Assembly: GCA_036365145.1 (NCBI GenBank)
Contig: JAEOAD010000420.1
Coordinates: 62,001 to 126,000, forward strand
Reading direction: 5' to 3'
Length of the DNA stretch: 64,000 nt
DNA from: Orientallactaga sibirica
Taxonomy: Eukaryota > Chordata > Mammalia > Rodentia > Dipodidae
The notes below the pieces were generated by a model. That model did not search any database, had not been told where the DNA came from, and saw only the letters and a program-made list of their open reading frames with translations. Every line of letters begins with the position of its first letter. Position 1 is the stretch's first letter. Position numbers and translations under genes: made by a program. Of the stretch, positions 33,187 to 44,637 are shown in pieces.

Positions 33187-34125
33187 TCAAGAGATGTTTT
33201 TCTTCCACAAAATTGTTCTTCTTGCTGCATCTTTCACATCCTTGTTCCTTAGACTATAGATCAGTGGGTTTAGCATGGGAATGACCAATGTATAAAACAC
33301 AGCGGACACCTTCTCATGTTCCAAGGAGAACTGAGAGTTTGGCTGAATGTAGCTAAACATGGCAGATCCATAGAATAAAGCCACAGCTGTCAGGTGTGAG
33401 GTGCACGTGGAGAAGGTTTTATGTCGCCCTTCTGCTGAGCGTATTCTCTGAATGACAATGAGAATGCGGATGTAAGAAACCATGATGATACCAAAAGTGA
33501 ATATTGCAATTATCACAGAGAAGATCAAAAGAAGCATCTCATTGGTGTGTGCATCAGAGCACGACAGCTTCAAAAGAGGAGGGAAATCACAGAAATAATG
33601 ATTCACAATGTTGGGGCCACAGAAATCTAGTTTGAGCAAACCTATTGTGTGTGTCAGGGAATTAATGAGCCCACCTAAGTAACATGCAAGGACCATCTGA
33701 GTGCAGACACGGTGGGTCATGATGACTGTGTACAATAAGGGATTTGCTATTGCAACATAGCGGTCATAAGCCATCATGGACAGGAGGATGCCCTCTGTGG
33801 TTCCATACACTGCAAAAAAGAAGCTCTGAAGAACACATCCCAGGAATGTACTAGTCTTAAGTTCTGATAGGAAGTTCACCAGCATCTTGGGAGCAAACAC
33901 AGTAGAGTAGCAGATATCACAGAATGAGAGGTTGCTAAGGAAGAAGTACATTGGCGTGTGAAGTTGGGCATTCACCCGGATTAAGATGATCATCCCCCAG
34001 TTCCCCACAAGAGTGATGAGATAGATAAGGCTGAAGAGCAGGAAGAGTGGGACCTGAAAGTTAGGGTTTTCAGTTAAGCCTACCAGAAGAAATTCCTTCA
34101 CAACTGTGTGATTCTGGCCTTTCAT
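33187..34125 (-). CDS. Olfactory receptor, family 5, twin copy B (OR5J/OR5BE-like)
   Basis: This intact 312-codon odorant receptor is the tandem duplicate of 15092-16030. It keeps NHT at 5-7, LHTPMYFFL at 55-63, MAYDRYVAI at 118-126 and PMLNPLIY at 283-290. Residues 1-88 are identical to twin A; 23 substitutions fall between residues 89 and 311. They include V108G and T147A in the transmembrane core, I181F and I194T in or near the second extracellular loop, G204V and V205I in TM5, and A237T and A242T, which turn the TM6 signature into [10 protein letters not shown]. These positions lie where OR ligand pockets are usually formed, so ligand preference may differ. The frame is open throughout. 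The splice acceptor used by twin A has lost its AG here, so transcript structure may differ. Subfamily name is unresolved for the same reasons as for twin A. Confidence 0.92.
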   Translation of the reverse strand: MKGQNHTVVKEFLLVGLTENPNFQVPLFLLFSLIYLITLVGNWGMIILIRVNAQLHTPMYFFLSNLSFCDICYSTVFAPKMLVNFLSELKTSTFLGCVLQSFFFAVYGTTEGILLSMMAYDRYVAIANPLLYTVIMTHRVCTQMVLACYLGGLINSLTHTIGLLKLDFCGPNIVNHYFCDFPPLLKLSCSDAHTNEMLLLIFSVIIAIFTFGIIMVSYIRILIVIQRIRSAEGRHKTFSTCTSHLTAVALFYGSAMFSYIQPNSQFSLEHEKVSAVFYTLVIPMLNPLIYSLRNKDVKDAARRTILWKKNIS

Positions 34126-34329
34126 TGCCTTCAGGTTTATATGTTTCCTTAGTTACTGAGCAAGATGATGTCATTAAGATGAAAAAGCAAAAATGTTTTC
34201 TTCCAGGATCCAAGATCCATTATAGCATGAGACAATGACAGTTGACCTGTGGTAGATGAAGCACAGTGATCACCTTCAGCTGGGTTACACAATGCATATA
34301 CTGATGCAACTTCAGATTATTTTCCTGGT

Positions 34330-34650
34330 ACCAACACAAGGGTGAAGGAGATAGACCCACAGGACACTCAACTCCTACTAAAGCAGATACCCAGAGATAC
34401 AGAGGCTCCCAAGACCTAATCATTGAAGTAGACCTAAATGAACCCAAATGGCTCAGGGAAATTCACCTAAGAGGGGGCAGAAAGACTGTTAGAGCCACAA
34501 GTTGGGACATTATGCACAGACATTGTCTGTTCCACATAACTGATGGCTACCCTCATAGTGCATGACCCATATTCCCCAACAAGGAGAGTCTCTTCTAAGA
34601 GGAGAGGATGGACAAGAGGCTACTGATGTCACCAACATAAATGTATTCAC
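34330..34650 (+). mobile_element. L1 3' UTR fragment upstream of OR twin B
   Basis: GGGTGAAGGAGATAGACCCA, CAGAGATACAGAGGCTCCCA and CCCCAACAAGGAGAGTCTC match the 9.4-9.6 kb and 10.3-10.6 kb copies. Homology with the twin A upstream region is lost where it begins. Confidence 0.6.
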
Positions 34651-35189
34651 ATTATGACATAGCTATTAAATATTACAAAAAAACAACAATCACAAAAAGA
34701 TAATAGATACTGTTTGGCGCCAATACTATATTTATTATATATATTCTTTAATATTTTGTTTCCAGATACATAGGATAAGAGTTAATATCACTCATCTTCT
34801 AAATATAGAATATATTACTTGTTGAATATTATGGTGCTATATAAACAAATTAACTTATCCATATACATGTTCGTGTATCAAATAAATATGTATTACATAA
34901 TACTATGTTTGCCAAAAATATGTATTAACCCCACAATGTCAGGTCCTGAACCAGCTTATGTACTGAGAAATAAATATGTATTGATGTTTATTAAGGAATA
35001 AATACTATATTTAAAACTAAAGAAGGGTGAATAGAAAGAAATTGTAAGTATTCTGGTAGAGAAGGTATTATTTTCCATTGTTGCAATAGCAATTTCCCAC
35101 AAATTTGTAGCTTAAAACACAAATATTTATTCAATTATAGTTTGGATGTCAGAATGATGACATTGGGAAACTGAATACCTCAGACAAAG

Positions 35190-36160
35190 TCCTCAGAACC
35201 TTTAAATAAATAGATGCAGAAAAGGCCTTCAACAAAATGCAACACGCCCTCATGATTAAAACGTTGGAGAGAATTGGCATGCAGGGACTATATCTCAACA
35301 TAATAAAGGCTATTTATAAAGCACCTAAGGCCCATATCACACTAAATGGGGAAAAACTTGAAGCTTTTCCATCAAGATCTAGAAGAAGACAGGGGTGCCC
35401 ACTCTCACCTTAGATTTCACCATAGTTCTTGAAGTTTTAGGTCACCCAATAAGACAAGTGAAACAAAAGGGATACAAATAGGTAAGGAAGAACTCATACT
35501 AGCCCTATTTTCAGATGACATGATTTCCTATATAATTAACTCAAATGGCTCCACCAAAAAACCTTCTAAAAGTTCTAACTAAATTCTTTCAGTAAAGTGT
35601 CAGGAAACAAAATCAATACACAAAAATCAGTAGCCTTGGGCTGAAGAGATGGCTTGGCGGTTAAAGTATTTGCCTGCAAAGCCAAAGGATCCTGGTTCAG
35701 TTCTCCAGTACCCACGTAAGCCACATGCACAAAGGGTGCATGCATCTGGAATTTGTTTGCAGTGGCTGGAAGCCCTCCTTGCCCATTCTCTCTCTCTCTC
35801 ACATAAATAAACAAATATATAAAAAATCAATAGCCTTCCTATATGCCAAAGATAAATATATAGAGAAAGAGATAAGTGATGCTATCCCGTTTTCAATAGC
35901 CACAGAAAAATTAAATACTGTGGAATATTAGTAACCAGGGAAGTGAAAGACCTGTTATACAATGAAACAAAACAAAAAAAAAAAAAACAAATCTCTGAGG
36001 AAAGAAACTGTGGGGTATATGGAAAGATTGAAATATCTCCCATGCCTCTGGATTTAGAAGAATTAATATTGTGAATGAAAATGGCTATTATATAAGTTCA
36101 ATGCAATTCCAATAAAAATTTTAGCAAGTGCTCTTCTCAGTACACTGGAGGACCCAAAGA
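35190..36160 (+). mobile_element. L1 ORF2 fragment with a SINE inserted
   Basis: A decayed ORF2 palm region ([20 protein letters not shown] near 35.2 kb and ALFSDDMISYIIN-like near 35.5 kb) is colinear with 21.8-22.35 kb. It is interrupted at 35637-35824 by a plus-strand SINE flanked by AAAATCAGTAGCCTT and AAAAATCAATAGCCTT, a recognisable target-site duplication. Confidence 0.7.
35637..35824 (+). mobile_element. tRNA-derived SINE inside L1
   Basis: GGGCTGAAGAGATGGCTTGG, CTGGTTCAGTTCTCCAGTAC and an ATAAATAAACAAATATA tail, with flanking target duplication in L1 ORF2. Confidence 0.9.
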
Positions 36161-37756
36161 AATAGTAAGTTCTTTCTCTCAACCATCCAGAAGGATTTCA
36201 AAAACCAAATAATGTGCAGTTAAAGTTTATGATGTAGATTAGCATGTTGGTACAAGTAGACCATTTTAATCATTTCCTTCATATGTATAAAAATCCAATT
36301 TCTCAAAAAAAAAGCATGTTAAATTACTAATAACTATGAGTATTATCCTCAGAATATAAATACTGAAAAATATTTTAACTGCCTAAAGACATATTGCTTG
36401 TGATTTTCCCAACTTCCATATCATGACTCTGAGGTACTACTTTATTATGATAAAGTAGTTTCTAATATGAATTTTACAGTAATTTTGATTTATAATTCCA
36501 AGAAAACACTCAAAAATATACCATCAGTTATCAAGAATACAGATAGACTAAAATATTAGTGAGATGAAAACTAAAATTTAAATAATTTTTCATTAGAGTT
36601 CAAAAAACAACCAAGTCAAAAGCTTGTAAATGAGTTAATATTCATCAAAATAATGTTATTTCCACCAGTAGAGATGTAGTGGTCTAGAAAATCAGACATA
36701 ACTACTTGTTCTATCATGTAATTAACTTTAAGATCGCTAAAGATCTGATTTTGCCGATAAAATGTTTAGCCATTTTACAAAGTATTGAATGCCAATGTAT
36801 TTACATATTATAATATATTGTTCTTGTTATTCATAAATATATACATCTTATTAAACTGTATATTGAATATTTTAATTAAAATTATTGTAATATAGATTAT
36901 TTTTATATATGCCTTTATACTTACAGCAGCAAACATTAATTACTTTATAATTAAAATTATTAGACAAAAGAGGGATACAACCTGCAATAAGTCAAGAACA
37001 CATGAAACTTGACAAGGAAAATGAATCAAAATTTAAAACCCACCATTGTTACAAGCTGTCAGAAATAAACATTACATACTCTAACTTAAAAGCAATTTGT
37101 CATATAAACACTGTTCCAATCAATCCTATTGAGTGGTAATGGGAAGGAGGACAATTAATTGCATCCAAATCAGATCTGAGATCTTATGAACTCAGAATGG
37201 TGAACATGTAGTGAATTTTTTAAGACAGGATGGAAAGCAAACACAAGGAAAGTAGGAAATGATTCTTAAAATATTGAATGGGAATCCTAAGTGAAAAATA
37301 GGCATAAGTAATTTGCAAATAATATATTAAATTAAAAAATATTGTAACTTAGGAATAATACACTAAAGTACTCAACAATTCCATTTTAAAACTGCACATA
37401 TCTTTAAACTACTATACTAGCTAAGTATTAAATAATGTAAGTGTGCACACACTTACCAGGCATAAGAAAATATTTGATATGGAGTTTATGTAAATATATA
37501 AGTGTTATGTAAACATTGCTATTTTCCAAGAATGAGAAGACAGTTGACAGATCACACAGCATACACAAGACAAATTTCCAGTGGATTGGGGAAGATGCCA
37601 AAATGTACAACTGGTAATAGCTTCTTTTAAAATGAGGAGAAAACAGGAAATATCAGAATCTTAAAATGAGCCTGGATTACCACTTCCTAATCACAAGCAA
37701 GCAGGGCTCAAAATTAGTAAAGCATCTCTGCAGAAGAAAAAGTCTTCTCAATTCTT
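36161..37756. other. Unique AT-rich part of the duplication, copy 2
   Basis: It matches about 17.76-19.63 kb without the two B1-like SINEs present there. There are no genes. Confidence 0.55.
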
Positions 37757-37890
37757 CAAGGACTGATCATTGGGACTAGGAATGCTGGATGTTAGTTGTT
37801 CTACTGGGGACAGAGGCTGCAGCTCCTGGGGTGCACAGGGATCTCAGTTGTCCACAGCTGAGTCATTAGCATCCCTGTGGTCTCTGGAGA
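37757..37890 (-). promoter_or_regulatory. Conserved upstream block of OR twin B, candidate promoter or first exon
   Basis: This is the counterpart of 19633-19765. It holds the same TAATGA-type site (plus-strand 37863-37870). It also reads CACCCCAGGAGC on the minus strand (about 37823-37833), which resembles the Olf1/EBF site CCCNNGGG/A used by many OR promoters. The corresponding stretch in the twin A block is altered and no longer fits that pattern. Confidence 0.45.
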
Positions 37891-38329
37891 GTGGAACGAA
37901 TCATAGAGTTAAAATACTCCTGTGATTGTCTATTGGGCACCATGGCTTTCAAGTAAATACAATTATTTTTAAAAAAGGAACTGGTATGTTCTCTAAAATC
38001 AAACATAGTGTGATAAAGTTCCAATAAAGAAAATTAAAGTGGTTGCAAGAACCAAGAAAACAGGTGTCCCTGTTTTCTTATATTTTCTTATATGCTATAT
38101 CAAACTGTTTAAATTTTATAATTATGAAATACCTAATGTTCCTTATTTTCCTATAAAATTGAAACACTTGCACATGTTCTGCCTAAAGAATTAGTTCATC
38201 ATGAAGTTGGTATAAGATAATGAATTACTAAGTGAAAGTTTTATATTAGAATACACCTGGTGAACACACAGGGAATTGACTGAATCTTAGGGCCTCCTTC
38301 TAAGTAATTCATATTTTAAGTGTATTTTT

Positions 38330-39599
38330 TTTCTAATAATTTATTGATAGCCATAAAATTCTAATAATCTTAGAATTCTTCCTCATTTCTTCCATGTTCA
38401 CTTCCTCCTTATTTTCCAATTCTTCCCCATGGGTTCCAAGTTTTTGTATCCTAGAAATAGCTCCTTTACACAGATCCAGCTTGTATTCTCCCTTGTTTAG
38501 AAAACAACAACAACAACGAAATAACAAAAACAAACCAAAAAAAAAAAAAAAAAACAGAAAATGAAAGGAGAGGAAAAGCCCTGCCCAACAACTGAAATGG
38601 GCTTTATTTGGGTGTGGGGTTGGAAACATAAATGCACTGGCCAGCCAGGTGAGGAACAACTTCCCACACAGACTAAAGGTTCTTTGGGGACAGCAGGGTC
38701 ATTGGAATTCTTTGATTGTTCTGTGCTCTGCCTTGCCTCTGGGCTTGGGAAATGACAACTCACTGATAACTGAGATAGGTGGCTTATGTCATTTCTAGGA
38801 AACAGATTTATAATTGTAAAAATGGCAAAAATGAAGACATTCTGATTCTAATAGCCCCAATTCTATCATTACAGAAAGCTTGGATAGAGATGTTATAGGA
38901 TGAAGTTCTGGTCACATGCTTCCAAAGTAGATGTGTGGTTTGGTGGTAGTATAACAGAAGCATGGATTTGATCTGGTTTGTAAATATGGCTCTGAAAATG
39001 GCTGTGATCCTACCTATAAGCAACCTGTGGAAAAACTGATAAATCAGGGGAGAAAGAGACAGTGGGTTTTGAAGTATTAGGGTGATTTATTTTCTTTAGT
39101 GTGGAGAAATGAAGCCAGTGATGCCATCCTTGGAGTTTGAAACCTTGGGAGTTATCAGAATAATTTTGAAGAGGTTCTCCCATTTTGGTTGTGGGGGATG
39201 GGGGGGTTCTGCATCCATGCAGTAGAAAACAGTATCCAACCTGTAGTGAACTGGGGAGGGCCATCGAGGCAGGGTCTGGCATAGTCCCTGGGGAGAGAGT
39301 GAGTAGTCTACTAAAGCATTTAAAAATGAAGTGTTAGTGAAGCAGGTGAATTTAGAAAGGAGGTAGAAACAGGAAGTGAGCGGAAGGCTTACCATACCAA
39401 GAGGCAGTCCCTGAGTCCTAGGTAACAGTAGGTATTTATGACACCATTTGTACTTGGAACTGCCAAAACAATAGATAGATTCCTGATATGGAAAGCAGAA
39501 ACATCTCAGTAAATGTGAGAGAACCCTGGCATATAAGAGGATGAGTTTTACTTCAGAGGAAACAACCAAGGTCTCATGTATATATCTAGCTTCATAGTG
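38330..39599. other. Intergenic DNA with no clear gene
   Basis: Several minus-strand open frames of 88-157 codons occur (longest 39096-39569). None resembles a known protein or starts in a convincing context, and they overlap one another in different frames. A repeat origin is likely for 39.1-39.6 kb. Confidence 0.35.
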
Positions 39600-39975
39600 A
39601 GGAGATTTAGGGTGCTGCCCCTGCCCTTGCTTGCGACCACAAGAGGAAATGGCTTCTCCTTATCTCTTTCCTAAAGAAGTTCCCTTTCCATAAACAAACT
39701 GAGCTCCTCCCAAGGCAGGAGTTCTCCTTTCCTAGGATTATGATTCCTGGAAGGATTAAACCTGATCCTGGCAGTGTGGTTGGTTAAACTCAGCTCTCAA
39801 ACTTGACATCATGCCTGGCTCAGCCCCTATTCAGAACCTGTGAAGCCAATTTGAATCTCTGGTCTGGACTTTTATCCCCTCCCACCATGGGCAGAAGCTC
39901 TCTGACTTTCTCTTTTCTTATTTTCATCTGATAAAGCCTCTCTAAAACTTACCCTCAAGTCTGTGGAATTCTATT
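39600..39975 (+). mobile_element. Possible solo LTR
   Basis: The segment is GC-richer than its surroundings. It carries a pyrimidine-rich end with TGATAAAGCCTCTCT (a possible poly(A) signal) and paired short direct motifs (AAGTTCCC, GTTCTCC). This resembles an LTR, but no partner copy is in the window and the family is unknown. Confidence 0.3.
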
Positions 39976-39979
39976 TTTT

Positions 39980-40870
39980 TTTTAATTATTTACATTATTC
40001 TGATTTTACATTCATAGTATTGGATCCATTGTCCTCCTCCCTGTCCTCCCTCTTCCAAAGGGACCCTCATCAATGGGGAATGTGGGTCATGAATTGTGGG
40101 GGTAGTCAAGAGTTCTGGTGGGTAGGCTCCAGTCTCTGTGCATAATGCCCCAACTTGTGACTCTAACAATCTTTCCGCCCCCTCTTCCGCGAGTTTCCCT
40201 GAGCCACATTGGGATCATTTTAGTTCTGCTTCAGTGATGAGGTTTTGGGAGCCTCTGTGTCTCTGGATATCTGGCTTAGTTGGAGTTGGATATTCTCTCT
40301 GTTTATCTCCTTCAGCCTTTTTCTGGTGTCCTGATCATCATGAACGCTGTATTCTTGCCCTTCTCCTGCGTTGTTCTATGGTTTCAGATGGGGCCCTGGT
40401 GAGGTGGGATTAGCTGATCCTCCCTTCAGGTTCGTTGTCCATCTGAAAAAAGATAAGCAAATTCTCCAACCTAGAGAGAAGTTAGTACTAGATAGAAGGG
40501 ATGACCATAGATGTTTTGGAGGGAATTTTATATGCATAGGCCCTCTTCTAGCCCACATTTGGTGGTATCTTGATCTTGGAGACTGAGCTCATTTTTTGTA
40601 CCTGGTTTTGACTTATTTCCCAGTTCTAGCAATGAGTTCCATTCCACTGAGTGGATCTATTAGCCAAATGAGGAGCAGTTGGTTACCCACCATGGCTGTG
40701 TGCCACTACTGCACTTGTTTGAGCATTACATCAGGTTGTTACCTACTGGGTATCTTAGACTGCAAGTTGTTTGGACCAATGTCAGACATTTCCCCCAGTT
40801 GCTCATGTAGCACCCTCTAGTACTAGACTAGCTAACTGTTCGGGGACTGACCCTCTTCCAGATTCTGGCC
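39980..40870 (-). mobile_element. L1 3' UTR fragment
   Basis: This is colinear with 41.65-42.55 kb (shared GAGCAGTTGGTTACCCACCA, CTGTGTGCCACTA and TCTCCTTCA stretches), but it has no coding part. It is therefore a separate, strongly 5'-truncated insertion. Short open frames here are incidental. Confidence 0.65.
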
Positions 40871-41654
40871 AGGTCTCTCTGTGTTTGATCTCACACATGA
40901 AATAATAAAACAATAATCAAGGAACATACCAAAATTATTGGTGTAATGGGATAACCCCAAAATTATCCATGTGTTGGCATATATTGGTATGGAACTCCAA
41001 AATTCCCATATGAATAGGACTATGTTTAAAAGAACTGTAACAAAACAGGAAGCATCTCCACTTGACACAGAGATGTCAGGTCATACACAGAAAAAAGATA
41101 ATAAGGTGGCTATTTTAAAAGGCTTATACATCCCCAAATAATTTTGCTCTGGGGTGGTAACATTTAACTCACCACAATTGCTACAGTTCATCACTGAGCT
41201 TCAAAAACCACAGATGTGTTTTCCAGCAACCTCAGCTTAAATTCCCTTCTTGACAAATAACAGGTTGTACTTTGTGCACATGGCAAGCTGTTAGCCCATG
41301 CAGCTGAGAAGCTTTCTCTTTGAGTCTGTTATAGTTGATATTCTTCAGGAGAGTGATACTTATCAAAGCCATTGGGAAAGAAATTTCTGGACACATGTGT
41401 TAATTTGCCCATGACCTTCATTGTAAGGACAAGAAATATTGTACAAACATCAGACTAACTTTATTGATGAGTTTTCTTTAATGTGCCAAGGCATTTACAG
41501 GTGACATAATTTATATTGTTAATTTATTAATATTATATGTAATCGTTTTTATTTATTCATTAAATCAAAGTCAAAGTATATTTTAGGAGTAAATAAAATT
41601 ATAAAATGAACAAAAATGTAAAACCCATAACTGATACCAAATTACTGTTCTGAT
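40871..41654. other. Intergenic DNA between two L1 3' UTRs
   Basis: No gene is seen. The sequence is unrelated to the flanking L1 pieces as far as I can tell. Confidence 0.35.
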
Positions 41655-44237
41655 TTTTTATTAGAGATGGACATATTTAGTATATAAATAACACATGTTG
41701 GTACCATACTTTCCTTCCTCCATGCCCCTTTTCTGAAGAGGCCTTCCTCATTGGGGATGCAGGTCAACCCCATGGGGATTGTGTGTCATGCATTATCAGG
41801 GGGAGAGTCAATGTCTCTGGGCAAAATGTCCCAACTTGTGGTTCTAACAATCTTTCCACCCCCTCTTCCTCAAAATTCCCTGAAGCATGCTGGGAGCATG
41901 TTAAGTCTACTTCAGTGATGGGCACTTGGAGCCCCTGGATCTCTGTTTTGGCAGGTATTGAGTGTCCTATATGTCTATCTCCTTCATCCTTGTGCTGATA
42001 TCAGATTCACTAAGAAAGCGGCACTCTTGCTCATTTCCCTAATTCCTCTGTGGTTTCAGCAGGGGCCAGGTGGAGTGTACTACTTCATTTATCTCCTTAG
42101 GTCCAGCTCCCCTCTGAAGAAGAGAAACAGATTCTCCAACAGAGAATGAAGTCAGCACTGCTTAAATGGGATAACCAGTATTAATTTAGAGAGGATTTAG
42201 TGGGTGTAGATGTTTTTATAGCCCAAGGTTAGTGGGAGCTTGACAATGGAAAGCAGAATCATTATCTGGATATGATTCTGACTTGTTTCCCAGTTCCAGA
42301 TATGGTTTCTTTTCCACTGAGCATATCCATTAGCCAATCCAAGAGCAGTTGGTTACCCACCAGGGCTGTGTGCCACTATTGCACTTGTGTGAACATCATG
42401 TCAGGTTGTTTGCTTTGGAGTAGCTTAGACTTTGAGTTGCTTGGACCGATGTTGGTCACTTTCCACTGGTAGCTCATGTAGGGTTTTCCAGCACTAGATG
42501 GGCTAATTGTCTGTGGACTGGCTCTCCTCCAGATTCTAACCAGGTTTCTCAATATTCCATGCCAACAGCATATGGTGTCTTCAGTAGTAGGATCTTACCA
42601 TTAACCTCTGCTGGGCAATCCAGTGCTCTGTCAGAAGGCTGTTGTGGGAGATCTAGTAGGTGTCTCTGATCAACAGCTCATTGTGGATGTAAATAACCAC
42701 TTGGTACCAGGACTTATAGGTCAGCACCAAGGGAAAAGAACAAAGAAAAAGACAGAGAAGAAAGAGAAATAGGAGAAATTTAAGGTTAGTTTTCATCTCA
42801 TCCTCTCCAGGCTCTTCAATTCATGTGTTCCCACTAAGGTCCCCTTGAGGGTTCCATCTTTCAATCTGACTTCCAGGAAATAGGATTCTATGTCACCAGT
42901 TCAATTTGGGTTCAGTTTTGGTACTCCCCCACCCTTCCCTTTCCCCCAAACCCTGTCCTCCCTACTGTCCAAGCCCTGAGGTGCTATTGAAGTATGTCAG
43001 GCTGATCCATGTTAGGAACTGCAGATGAGTGAGACCATGTGAAGGTTGTCTTTCTGTGATTGTGCGAGTTCACTTAGAATGATCCGTTTCAATTTTGACC
43101 ATTTTTCTTTAAATTTCAATGTGTCATTTTTTTCTTACTGCTGAGTAGAATCCCATTGTATAGATATACCACATCTTGGTTATCCATTCATCCACTGATG
43201 GGCACCTGGGCTGATTACAGTTTTTAGCTATTATGAATTGAACAGGAATAAACATCATTGAGAAAATATCTCTGAACTGACTGAGATGTGGAGCTTTTAG
43301 GGTAAATGTCCAGTAAGGGAATTGCAGGGTCTGTTGGTAACTTTACATTCATCCTTTCAGAAGTGTCCATATTGATTTCCATAATGGTTTTACCAGCTTA
43401 TATTCACACCCACAGTGAATGAGTGTTCCTATTTCTCCACATCCTCACCAACATTTGTTTTCATTTGATTATTTTTAATGTTTGCTATTCTTACTGTGGT
43501 AAGGTGGAATCTCATAGTTGTTTTTAGTTTGTATTTCCCTAATGGTTAGGGAGGTTGAACATTTTCTTAAGTGTGTGATAACTATTTGTAATTTTTCCTC
43601 TGCAAACTCTCTGTTCATTTTTCTGCCCCACTTGCACAGTGGGTCGTTTGAATTTTTATTGTTTAGTTTTTTGAGTTCTTTTTAGATTCTAGATATTAGG
43701 CTTCTATCAGTGGTATAGCTGACAAAAAAATTTCTCCCATCCGGTGAGTAATCTATTGGTTCTGCTTATGGTATGTTTGTCTGTGCAAAAGCTTTTTAGC
43801 ATCATGAGATCCCATTGGTTGAGTGCTTGTTTAATTTCCTGGGCTACTAGCGTTTTGTTCAGGGAGTCTTTTTCCAGTCCTATATTGTGGAGAATGTATT
43901 CTATATTTTCTTCCAGTACTTGAAGAGTTTTAGGTCTTATATTGAGGTCTTTAATCCATCTGGACTTGATTTTTGTGCATGATGAAAAGAGAGGGTTTAA
44001 TTTCATTTTTCTATATATGGTCATCCAATTTGTCCACCACCATTTGTTAAAGATGCTGTCTATTCTCCAGTCTACATTATTTGCACCTTTGTCAAAGATC
44101 AAACAGCTAAGTTCTGGGTCTTCAATTATGTTCCATTAGTCTATGTTTCTGTTTTTATTCCAGTTCCATGCTTTTTTGGTCACTATGGCTTTGTAATATA
44201 GCTTTAGATTGGCTATGGTGATACTGCCAGAGGGTTA

Positions 44238-44279
<42 letters not shown>

Positions 44280-44291
44280 CATTATTATTAT
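44238..44291. repeat. (ATT)n microsatellite
   Basis: About 17 ATT units with one C interruption, inside L1 ORF2. Confidence 0.9.
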
Positions 44292-44384
44292 TTTCTCCTG
44301 AAGATATGTTTGGGTATCCAAGGCCTTCTGCCATTCCATATATTTTTTTAAAATACATACCTTTGAATAATAACTCTGTTTTTA

Positions 44385-44637
44385 TTATTTTATTTATTTT
44401 TGGAGAGAGACACACAGAGAGACAGAGAGGGAGAGGGAGACAGATAGAGATGGGCGCACCAGCAGTCTCTCAGTTGCTGTGAATGGAATCCAGATGTGTG
44501 CACCCCCTTGTGGTCAAGTGCAGCATTGTGCCCTTGCGTCACTTTGCATCTGGCTAAACGTGGGACCTGGAGATTGGAACCAGGTTCTTAGGATCAGCAG
44601 GCAGGCACCTTAACCGCTATGCCATCTCTCTAGGCCC
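44385..44637 (-). mobile_element. tRNA-derived SINE inside L1 ORF2
   Basis: Antisense: GAGATGGGCGCACCAGCAGT, TTGCATCTGGCTAAACGTGG, TGCCATCTCTCTAGGCC. It has the longer variant with a CCTTGTGGTCAAGTGCAGC insert, as in 54244-54510. Confidence 0.85.

Noticed and set aside
39096..39569. Longest non-OR open frame, 157 codons on the minus strand
   Set aside because: Its composition is unlike any protein family I recognise, other frames overlap it, and the region looks like repeat-derived DNA next to a possible LTR. I have not called it a gene.
40138..40820. Series of plus-strand open frames of 71-91 codons
   Set aside because: They are the antisense of an L1 3' UTR, repeated at 41.8-42.5 kb, and are non-coding.
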